Program-made: the position numbers and the translations under genes
Notes under the pieces: generated by a model
The model's database searches: none
What the model was told of the DNA's origin: nothing
The model's input: the letters and a program-made list of their open reading frames with translations, nothing else
Source of the DNA: Elusimicrobia bacterium RIFCSPLOWO2_01_FULL_64_13
GTDB lineage: Bacteria; Elusimicrobiota; Elusimicrobia; 2-02-FULL-39-32
Reading direction: 5' to 3'
NCBI GenBank assembly: GCA_001800095.1
Contig: MGUT01000049.1
Span: 6,521-12,768, forward strand
Length of the DNA stretch: 6,248 bases
Shown here: positions 1-5,544 of the stretch, one piece after another
Layout of the letters: each line of letters opens with the position of its first letter
How positions within the stretch are numbered: the first letter of the stretch is position 1

Positions 1-1085
1 CGCGTGGTGAGGTCCGTGGCGAAAGGCGTGAAGCGGCCGTGCTCGAAGAGGAGCTTGACGATCGGGCGCCCCAGGACCAGAAGCCCCACGGCGGCCGGGG
101 TCACGGAAAAGAGGACCATGCTCAAGGAATCGCCGAGGGTCCGGCCGAAAACGCCCCGGTCCTTTTCAGCCGAGTGTTCGGAGAGCGTCGGCAGGGAGGC
201 CGTGGCCACCGCTATGCCGAAAAGGGCCAGGGGCAGCTGCATGAGACGGTTGGAGTTGTACAGGGCGGTGACGGAGCCCTCCGCCAGGAACGTGGCGCAG
301 ATGGTATCGACGAAAGCGTTCACCTGGTCGACCGAGAGCCCGATCACGGCCGGGATCATGAGCCGCCCCACTTCCACGGACCTGGGATGCCTCCATTCCC
401 AGAGGAGCTTGAGCGAGAAGCCCTCCTTGAAGAGAGCGGGGACCTGGACGAGGAAGTGCAGGGCGCCTCCGGCCACCACCGCCACGGCCAGGCCGACGAT
501 CTGGGCGTCGGGCGGGTAATGGCGCATGAAGATGAAGAGGTAGCCGATCTCGGCCACGGACAGCATGGCCGGGGAGACGGCCGGCAGGAAGAAACGCTTC
601 AGGCTGTTCAGCACGCCGGAAAGGAGCGCCGCCAGAGAGATGAAAAAGAAGAAGGGGAATATCCAGCGCGTGAGCTTGACGGTCAGGGCGAACTTCTCCG
701 GGTCGGCCGAAAATCCCGGGGCGATGAGCCGGGTGATTTGAGGCGCGAAGACCATCCCTCCCAGGGTGACGGCGGCCAGGACGGCGCAGAGCGAAGCCGT
801 CAGGGCGGACAGGAATCTCTGGACCTCCGGCCGGGACTCGTCCTTCAGAACCCGGGAGAAGACCGGCACGAAAGCCGAGGCGAGGGCCCCCTCGCCCAGG
901 AGCCGCCGGAAGAGGTTCGACGCCCGGAAGGCCGTGTAGAACACGTCCGTCACGCCGCTGCCTCCGAAGAAGTAGGCCACGGAGGCGTCCCGGAGGTAGC
1001 CCAGGACGCGGGAGATCAGGGTGGCGGAAGAGAACTTCCCCGCCCGCGCCAAAAGCGTCCCGGCCGAACCGGAAGAGCCGTTCAT
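1..1085 (-). CDS. murJ: Lipid II flippase MurJ (MviN), N-terminal part
   Basis: MurJ is the polytopic inner-membrane flippase of the MOP superfamily that moves lipid II across the cytoplasmic membrane for peptidoglycan synthesis. The frame is open from an ATG at 1085 to the left edge (about 361 codons), so roughly the last 150 residues of a ~510-residue family are missing. The N-terminus carries the family signature: SRVLGYLRD at 25-33, then a TD pair at 46-47, then NLFRRLLGEGAL at 57-68 and AFVP at 71-74. By alignment to E. coli MurJ, R26, R32, D47 and R60 match R18, R24, D39 and R52, the conserved charged cavity residues. Multiple hydrophobic segments follow, including an aromatic FPFFFFIS stretch. 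The usual Pro before NLLRR is Ser here (S56). The gene is divergent from rpsT, 58 bases apart. No Shine-Dalgarno sequence or -10 box fits this start, so it is the least certain start in the window, although the conserved N-terminus leaves little room to move it. Confidence 0.95.
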   Translation of the reverse strand, partial: MNGSSGSAGTLLARAGKFSSATLISRVLGYLRDASVAYFFGGSGVTDVFYTAFRASNLFRRLLGEGALASAFVPVFSRVLKDESRPEVQRFLSALTASLCAVLAAVTLGGMVFAPQITRLIAPGFSADPEKFALTVKLTRWIFPFFFFISLAALLSGVLNSLKRFFLPAVSPAMLSVAEIGYLFIFMRHYPPDAQIVGLAVAVVAGGALHFLVQVPALFKEGFSLKLLWEWRHPRSVEVGRLMIPAVIGLSVDQVNAFVDTICATFLAEGSVTALYNSNRLMQLPLALFGIAVATASLPTLSEHSAEKDRGVFGRTLGDSLSMVLFSVTPAAVGLLVLGRPIVKLLFEHGRFTPFATDLTT

Positions 1086-1102
1086 AGGGGGTTCGGGATT
1101 TC
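1081..1102 (+). repeat. Near-repeat copy 1, murJ-rpsT intergenic
   Basis: TTCAT, A, five G, TTCGGGA, T, TTC. It covers the murJ start codon (CAT on the plus strand) and ends 6 bases upstream of the rpsT -35 box. Same orientation relative to the plus-strand gene as the copy at 5461-5483. Unlike that copy it has no matching C-run partner, so it does not form the same hairpin. Confidence 0.5.
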
Positions 1103-1108
1103 TTGGGT

Positions 1109-1137
1109 TTGACAGAAGATTTCAATTTTCATATAAT
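1109..1137 (+). promoter_or_regulatory. Consensus sigma-70 promoter of rpsT
   Basis: A perfect TTGACA (1109-1114) and a perfect TATAAT (1132-1137) are separated by exactly 17 bases, the ideal sigma-70 arrangement, in otherwise GC-rich DNA. The -10 box ends 6 bases before the rpsT ATG at 1144. Transcription starting about 7 bases downstream would begin at or beside the A of the start codon. The promoter lies in the leader of divergent murJ. Confidence 0.9.
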
Positions 1138-1143
1138 CGGCGG

Positions 1144-1428
1144 ATGGCAAAACTCAAGACGGGACGCCACACCTCCGCCATCAAGGAGAACCGCAAGGCG
1201 GAAAAGCGGGCCTCGCACAACCGCTGGATCCTCAAAAGAATCCGCCTGGCGGCGAAAAAAGTAGAGGCCGCGATCTCCCAGAAGAACGCCGCGGAAGCGA
1301 AAAAACTCCTTCCCCATTGTTTTTCCGAGTGGGACAAGGCGGCCGGGAGCGGCCTCATCCACAAGAACGCGGCTTCCAGGAAGAAGGCGCGCCTCTCCGC
1401 AAAGATCCACCATCTAGTCCCCGCTTAA
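1144..1428 (+). CDS. rpsT: 30S ribosomal protein S20
   Basis: S20 is a primary 16S rRNA-binding protein that helps organise the bottom of the 30S body. The 94-residue product is very basic and all-helical in character. It has the family pattern: an N-terminal basic stretch, the SAIKENRKAEKR region at 11-22 (S20 SAIKR type) and the C-terminal signature GLIHKNAASRKKARLSAKI, close to the usual GxIHKNxAxRKKSRL. It is slightly longer than E. coli S20 (87 residues), mainly through a short C-terminal tail. The ATG at 1144 is chosen because S20 homology begins there and the promoter -10 box ends at 1137. An upstream in-frame extension would run through the promoter. There is no Shine-Dalgarno sequence; the mRNA is predicted to be leaderless. 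The gene is divergent from murJ, and its last 15 bases overlap the end of holA on the other strand. Confidence 0.97.
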   Translation: MAKLKTGRHTSAIKENRKAEKRASHNRWILKRIRLAAKKVEAAISQKNAAEAKKLLPHCFSEWDKAAGSGLIHKNAASRKKARLSAKIHHLVPA

Positions 1429-2343
1429 AGCGACCAGCCTCTCGAAGACCGCCGATTCCGGACCGTGGCCCGACTTGAGCCGCAGGTCGGCGTCCGCGAG
1501 TTCCTCCAATATCTTCCCGCCGGAACGGCTCCTCTGGGCGGCGTTCCGCACGCTCTTGCTCAAAAACGCCATGACCTTGGCCGGCTCCTCGCCCTGGGCG
1601 AGGCAATGCTCGAGGATCCTGCCCGCTTCCCGGAACTTCCCCGCGTCCATGGCCCGGGCGACGTCCCAAAGGTTCTTGCCGCGCCTGAAACTCATGCTTT
1701 CCGCCGCGTCCGCGGCCGTCACGCGCCTTTTCCCGCCTGACAGGAGATAAAGCTTTTCCAGCTCCGTCCCCAATTCCCGCAGGGATTCCCCGCCCTCCTG
1801 GGAAAGGAGCCGGGCGGCTTCAGGGGCGAGCTCCAGGCCGAGGCCTTCGGCGCGCCGGCGGATCCATTCCACGCGGGAATCCTCCCGGTCCAGCTTCCAG
1901 CACCTCACCGCCGTTCCCGAAGCGGACACGGCCGGGACCAGCCCCCGTCCCATGGCCGCCTGTGTCGGGCGGACGTTCCACAGCAGCGCCAGACAGCTGG
2001 AGGGATTGGGGGAGGAAACGTAGCGCTCGATCCTTTCTGCGTAGTCGGCCTTCGCCTTTTCGAACCCGGTCAGGATCACCAGCTTCTTCGGGCAGCCGAA
2101 AGGCAGGGTGCCCAGGGCCTCCAGGACCGAACTCCAGTCTCCCCGGCTGGCGGCGTGGACCTCGCGGTTGAAGTCCACCGGGCCCGCCGCGGGACCTCCG
2201 GCGAGCTCCCAGAACCTCGCCTCGAACGCCCGCAGGCATTCCTCGATCAGACTGTCCTCGTCCCCGATGAAGAGCGTGACGGGAGGCAGGGCCTGCCGGC
2301 GCCGGATGTCCTTGAGGAACTGGTCGGAAGATTGGAGAGGCAC
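1414..2343 (-). CDS. holA: DNA polymerase III delta subunit (clamp loader)
   Basis: HolA is the wrench subunit of the clamp loader; it opens the beta sliding clamp at the replication fork. The 309-residue product is a little shorter than E. coli delta (343). It shows the family layout: an N-terminal AAA+-like fold starting at VTLFIGDEDSLIEE (22-35), a degenerate nucleotide-site region as usual for delta; then LGTLPFGCPKKLVIL (77-91), where LPF corresponds by position to the clamp-binding hydrophobic element of delta; and a C-terminal helical collar with ELADADLRLKSG near residues 280-295. The start is GTG at 2343, whose G is shared with the lptE stop TAG (1-base overlap). There is no strong ribosome-binding site, which suggests translational coupling. 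This is the last gene of leuS-lptE-holA, as in E. coli. Its stop at 1414 lies inside the 3' end of convergent rpsT. The assignment rests on motif pattern plus synteny. Confidence 0.92.
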   Translation of the reverse strand: MPLQSSDQFLKDIRRRQALPPVTLFIGDEDSLIEECLRAFEARFWELAGGPAAGPVDFNREVHAASRGDWSSVLEALGTLPFGCPKKLVILTGFEKAKADYAERIERYVSSPNPSSCLALLWNVRPTQAAMGRGLVPAVSASGTAVRCWKLDREDSRVEWIRRRAEGLGLELAPEAARLLSQEGGESLRELGTELEKLYLLSGGKRRVTAADAAESMSFRRGKNLWDVARAMDAGKFREAGRILEHCLAQGEEPAKVMAFLSKSVRNAAQRSRSGGKILEELADADLRLKSGHGPESAVFERLVALSGD

Positions 2344-2924
2344 TATTTATGGATCTCTTTTCCGGCGGGCCCCTGGGTGGGGATCTTGCGGTCGAGGACC
2401 CCGGTCACGGAGCCGAAACCTTCTATCGTCCGGCGGAAGATGTCCCGGGAGAGCTTGTCCCAGACGAGCTCGCGGGCCTCCTCCTCGCTGATCCCGCCCG
2501 GCCGGGACTCGACCGTGTAGCGGTGGGTGCCTTCCAGGTTGGGTTCGGACCATAGGATCTTGTTCTGCACCTTGTCCCAGAAATAGATGTTGACGAGGAC
2601 CCAGAGCTTGCGTTCCTGGACGATGAGGTTCTCGTCGTAGGAGGTGGGTTCGTTGATGTAGCGCTCGATCTCGGCGATGATGACCCCGTCGGCCCGGTCC
2701 TCCCCGACGAGGGGATACTGGCCCCCGCGCGTGAACTCGTCCTGGAGCCGGAGGGTGAACTTGTCCTCCAGACCGAAATGCTGGGTCTTGTTCTTGACGG
2801 GGTGCATGGCGATCCCGCGGATGTGCTGGGGCAGGAGGGCCGTTGACGGAGTGTAGGCGTAGGGGCATCCCGAAAGGAAGAGCGCGGCCGGGATCAGGGC
2901 GATGAGGACGTTCCGTCTGTTCAT
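2343..2924 (-). CDS. lptE: LPS-assembly outer-membrane lipoprotein LptE
   Basis: LptE is the lipoprotein partner and plug of the LptD beta-barrel, which inserts lipopolysaccharide into the outer leaflet of the outer membrane. The 193-residue product begins with a lipoprotein signal peptide: NRR, a hydrophobic core at 6-17, and the lipobox LSGC with acceptor Cys20. Residue +2 is Pro rather than Asp, compatible with outer-membrane sorting by the E. coli rule. The mature part has the LptE-type start (YTPSTALLPQHIRGIAM), a FTLRLQDEF helix and a C-terminal SEEEARELVWDKLSRDIFRRTIEGF helix typical of the family. The ATG at 2924 overlaps the leuS stop as ATGA and is preceded by GAGGTGA (2935-2929) at good spacing. 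The reading frame continues open far upstream inside leuS, but only this start gives a signal peptide. Sequence is divergent, as is usual for LptE; the position between leuS and holA, as in E. coli, strengthens the call. Confidence 0.9.
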   Translation of the reverse strand: MNRRNVLIALIPAALFLSGCPYAYTPSTALLPQHIRGIAMHPVKNKTQHFGLEDKFTLRLQDEFTRGGQYPLVGEDRADGVIIAEIERYINEPTSYDENLIVQERKLWVLVNIYFWDKVQNKILWSEPNLEGTHRYTVESRPGGISEEEARELVWDKLSRDIFRRTIEGFGSVTGVLDRKIPTQGPAGKEIHK

Positions 2925-5398
2925 GGTTTCACCTCGATGAAGTTCACAAGTCTGCCGGGCACGAACTTGAATTTGGAATAGTTCCCCGCGGCCTTCCCGG
3001 CCAGGGACTTCCGGGCCAGGGGGACCACCCTGGATTCGTCGCGGGACTCCGCGGCCGGCACTTTTACCCGGGAGCGGAGCTTTCCGTTCACCTGGACCAC
3101 GATCTCCACCACGGATTCCAGGAGGAGCCCGGGATCGTATGACGGGAAGGGGGCCTCGGCGAGGGGGCGGGGCTCGAACCCCAGGAATTCCCACAGCTCG
3201 CTCGAGACGTGCGGGGCGAAGGGAAAGAGGAGCGAAAGCAGGGTCCTGTAGGACCGCCGGGAGGCCTCGTCCCCAAGGGAGGGATAGTCCGCCAGGGCGT
3301 TCAGGAGCTCCATGAGGGCGGAGATGGCGGTGTTGAACTGGAAGTCGCGCTCGATGTCGTCCTCGACCTTGCGGACGGTCCAGTGGGTCTTGCGCTCCAG
3401 CGCCTCCGGCGCGACTTTGGCGGCCCCCGCGGAATGCCCGCGGTCCGGCCCTCCGGCCACGGCCTTCCCCATCCTCCAGACCCGGTTCAAAAATCTCCAG
3501 GATCCCTGGACGCCCTCGTCCGACCACTCGAGCTGGTTGCGGGGAGGAGAAGCGAACAGCACGAAGAGCCGCGCGGTATCGGCGCCGTAGCGGCGGACCA
3601 TGTCCTGCACGGGCACCGCGTTGCCCTTGGACTTGGACATCGCGGCCCCGCCCAGGGTCACCATCCCTTGCGTGAGGAGCTTCTCGAAGGGTTCGTCGGT
3701 CTCCACCAGGCCCAGGTCGCGGATCATCTTGTGGAAGAATCGGGAATAGATCAGGTGCATGCAGGCGTGCTCGATGCCTCCCACGTACTGGGAGACGGGG
3801 GACCAGCGGGCGGCCTTGCCGGGGTCGAAGGGAGCCCGGTCGTTCCTCGGATCCGTGTAGCGCAGGTAATACCAGGAGGAGTCCACGAAAGTGTCCATGG
3901 TATCGGTCTCGCGCCGGGCTTTCTCCCCGCAGACGGGGCATGGCGCGTTCACGAAATCCCGGGCCTGGGCGAGGGGCGACTCCCCCTTGCCCGTGAAGCT
4001 CGCGTCCTTGGGCAGGATGACCGGCAGATCCGCCTCCGGGACCGGGACCGGGCCGCAGCGGGCGCAGTGGACGATGGGGATGGGCGTTCCCCAGAAGCGC
4101 TGGCGGCTGATGAGCCAGTCGCGGATGCGGAAAGTGGCGGCGCGCTTCCCGGTCCCGTCGCGCTCGAGCTTCTCGCTCACCTTCGCGATGCCTTCCCGGG
4201 ACGGGGTGCCGTCGAATTCTCCGGAATTGACCATCCTCCCTTCGCCCTCGTAAGCGCGCCCGGCCGGATCCGCCTCCCCCGGCGCCTCCGGCCGGATGAC
4301 CTCCACGACCGGCAGGCCGAACCTGGCGGCGAAATCGTGGTCCCTCTGGTCGTGGGCGGGCACGGACATGATCGCCCCGGTGCCGTAATCGGCCAGAACG
4401 TAGTCGGCTATCCACACCGGGATCTCCGCGCCGTTGGCGGGGTTGACGGCCCTGGCTCCCGTGAACACTCCGGTCTTTTCCTTCTCCTGGGAGAGGCGCT
4501 CGGCCCGGGCGCGCTTCTTGGAGCTTTCGATATAGCGCAGGGCCTCCTCCCTGCGATCGGCGGATAAAATATCCGCCGCCATGGGGTGCTCGGGGGAGAG
4601 CACGAGGAACGTGCAGCCGAAAAGGGTGTCGGGGCGCGTGGTGAAGACGCGGATGGAACGCCCTCGAGGGGCTCCGGCGATGGAAAACTCGACTTCAGCT
4701 CCGAGGGATTTCCCGATCCAGTTGCGCTGCATGGCCACGACCTCGTCCGGCCATTTGCCCTCGAGGAGCTTCAAGTCCCCGAGGAGCCGTTCGGCGTAGT
4801 CCGTGATCTTGAAGAACCACTGGTCCAGGTCCTTCTGGGACACGGCGGCGCCGCAGCGCCAGCAGGCCCCGTCGTGGACCTGCTCGTTGGCGAGCACGGT
4901 CTCGCAATCCGGGCACCAGTTCACGGCGGACTTCTTCTTGTAGGCCAGGCCCTTCTCGAACATCTTGACGAAGAACCACTGGTTCCAGCGGTAATATCCG
5001 GGGTCGCAGGTGGCGAATTCCCTCGTCCAGTCGTAGGAGATGCCGAGCGAGCGGATGTCCTCGCGCATGTCGGCGATGTTCTTTTTGGTCCAGCTGCCCG
5101 GGTCCACGCCGTTCTGGATGGCCGCGTTCTCCGCCGGCAGGCCGAAGGCGTCCCAGCCGATGGGGTGCAGCACCCGGAACCCGCGCATCTTCTTGTAGCG
5201 GGCGATCACGTCGCCGATGCAGTAGTTGCGGGCGTGGCCCATGTGGATATTGCCCGAGGGATAGGGGAACATGACCAGGCAGTAATAGCGGGGGGCGGCG
5301 CTTTCCTTGGAATCGTCGAGGATGAACTCGCCCGACTCGTCCCAGGCCTTCCGCCACTTGGATTCGACGCTTCTGAAGTCGTAGTTCTCCGGATGCAT
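2921..5398 (-). CDS. leuS: Leucyl-tRNA synthetase
   Basis: LeuRS is the cytoplasmic class Ia synthetase that charges tRNA-Leu and hydrolyses mischarged products. The 825-residue protein is full length for the bacterial type (E. coli 860). Landmarks in order: HIGH motif HMGH at 52-55; a zinc-ribbon with C162xxC165 and C179xxC182; CP1 editing domain with TTRPDTLFG (253-261) and GTGAIMSVPAHD (339-350), where D350 is the conserved editing aspartate; RDWLISRQRFWG (427-437); a second Cys pair set CARC (445-448) and CPVC (487-490); WYYLRYTDP (509-517); the KMSKS loop as AMSKSKGN (586-593); the anticodon-binding helical domain; and a C-terminal domain with VQVNGKLR (769-775). The first Lys of KMSKS is Ala; family members tolerate changes there. 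The ATG at 5398 lies 6 bases after a -10 box, with no Shine-Dalgarno sequence. It is the first gene of leuS-lptE-holA. Confidence 0.98.
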   Translation of the reverse strand: MHPENYDFRSVESKWRKAWDESGEFILDDSKESAAPRYYCLVMFPYPSGNIHMGHARNYCIGDVIARYKKMRGFRVLHPIGWDAFGLPAENAAIQNGVDPGSWTKKNIADMREDIRSLGISYDWTREFATCDPGYYRWNQWFFVKMFEKGLAYKKKSAVNWCPDCETVLANEQVHDGACWRCGAAVSQKDLDQWFFKITDYAERLLGDLKLLEGKWPDEVVAMQRNWIGKSLGAEVEFSIAGAPRGRSIRVFTTRPDTLFGCTFLVLSPEHPMAADILSADRREEALRYIESSKKRARAERLSQEKEKTGVFTGARAVNPANGAEIPVWIADYVLADYGTGAIMSVPAHDQRDHDFAARFGLPVVEVIRPEAPGEADPAGRAYEGEGRMVNSGEFDGTPSREGIAKVSEKLERDGTGKRAATFRIRDWLISRQRFWGTPIPIVHCARCGPVPVPEADLPVILPKDASFTGKGESPLAQARDFVNAPCPVCGEKARRETDTMDTFVDSSWYYLRYTDPRNDRAPFDPGKAARWSPVSQYVGGIEHACMHLIYSRFFHKMIRDLGLVETDEPFEKLLTQGMVTLGGAAMSKSKGNAVPVQDMVRRYGADTARLFVLFASPPRNQLEWSDEGVQGSWRFLNRVWRMGKAVAGGPDRGHSAGAAKVAPEALERKTHWTVRKVEDDIERDFQFNTAISALMELLNALADYPSLGDEASRRSYRTLLSLLFPFAPHVSSELWEFLGFEPRPLAEAPFPSYDPGLLLESVVEIVVQVNGKLRSRVKVPAAESRDESRVVPLARKSLAGKAAGNYSKFKFVPGRLVNFIEVKP
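2929..2935 (-). promoter_or_regulatory. Shine-Dalgarno site of lptE
   Basis: Read on the minus strand, GAGGTGA is a 7-base match to the anti-Shine-Dalgarno complement. The GAGG core lies 7 bases from the lptE ATG, inside the last codons of leuS. It shows that this organism uses Shine-Dalgarno initiation at least inside operons, in contrast to the first genes of the transcripts here. Confidence 0.75.
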
Positions 5399-5404
5399 CG
5401 GCTT

Positions 5405-5413
5405 ATTTTATCA
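5405..5413 (-). promoter_or_regulatory. Extended -10 promoter of the leuS operon
   Basis: On the minus strand, TGA followed by TAAAAT (5410-5405) gives an extended -10 element (TGN) plus a hexamer differing from TATAAT at one base. The -35 position is weak (about ATGTCT at 5433-5428), which extended -10 promoters tolerate. The hexamer ends 6 bases before the leuS ATG at 5398, so the transcript should be leaderless or nearly so. Confidence 0.65.
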
Positions 5414-5460
5414 CATTTTCCACCCCGAGACATCTCTCGAACATGAGGGTATGAGCCATA

Positions 5461-5483
5461 TTCATCGGGGGGTTCGGGACTTC
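5461..5483 (+). repeat. Near-repeat copy 2, leuS-trxB intergenic
   Basis: TTCAT, C, six G, TTCGGGA, C, TTC. This matches the segment at 1081-1102 except for two substitutions and one extra G. It lies in a divergent intergenic region, 25 bases upstream of the trxB -35 box, and forms the left part of the hairpin. Function unknown. Confidence 0.5.
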
Positions 5484-5494
5484 CCTCACCCCCC
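5467..5494. repeat. GC-rich hairpin between leuS and trxB promoters
   Basis: An inverted repeat: GGGGGGT (5467-5473) pairs with ACCCCCC (5488-5494), then a 2x2 internal loop, then GGG (5476-5478) with CCC (5483-5485) around an ACTT loop. A further CCCCCC run (5500-5505) offers an alternative partner for the G run. It lies upstream of both predicted start points, so it would act as DNA or in a read-through or unannotated transcript rather than as a normal leader. It is not followed by a T tract on either strand, so it is not an intrinsic terminator. No function is assigned. Confidence 0.5.
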
Positions 5495-5508
5495 TGGGTC
5501 CCCCCATC

Positions 5509-5538
5509 TTGTCCGTCAGCGATGCATTTTGCTATACT
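5509..5538 (+). promoter_or_regulatory. Extended -10 promoter of trxB
   Basis: TATACT (5533-5538), one base from consensus, is preceded by TGC (5530-5532), an extended -10 element. A partial -35, TTGTCC (5509-5514, 4 of 6 matches), lies 18 bases upstream. The hexamer ends 6 bases before the trxB ATG at 5545, so initiation would fall at or beside the start codon. Confidence 0.7.
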
Positions 5539-5544
5539 GGTTTT

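Noticed and set aside
39..1112. A 357-codon plus-strand open frame antisense to murJ
   Set aside because: Charged, Gly/Glu/Arg-rich shadow translation without domain features. The opposite frame is MurJ with conserved motifs.
1021..1143. Upstream in-frame extension of rpsT by 41 codons
   Set aside because: The extension crosses the start of murJ and the consensus promoter, and S20 homology begins at the ATG at 1144.
2343..4415. A 690-codon minus-strand open frame that contains lptE at its end
   Set aside because: The upstream 500 codons lie out of frame inside leuS and are an Arg/Gly/Pro-rich shadow of it. Only the last 193 codons, starting with a signal peptide at 2924, are a real protein.
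3209..4567. A 452-codon plus-strand open frame antisense to leuS
   Set aside because: High GC suppresses stops opposite a real gene. The translation is low-complexity Gly/Val/His/Arg with no recognisable domain, while leuS is unmistakable.
5467..5510. Hairpin at 5467-5494 as a rho-independent terminator
   Set aside because: No run of T follows on either strand, and it lies upstream of both divergent genes, where nothing needs terminating.
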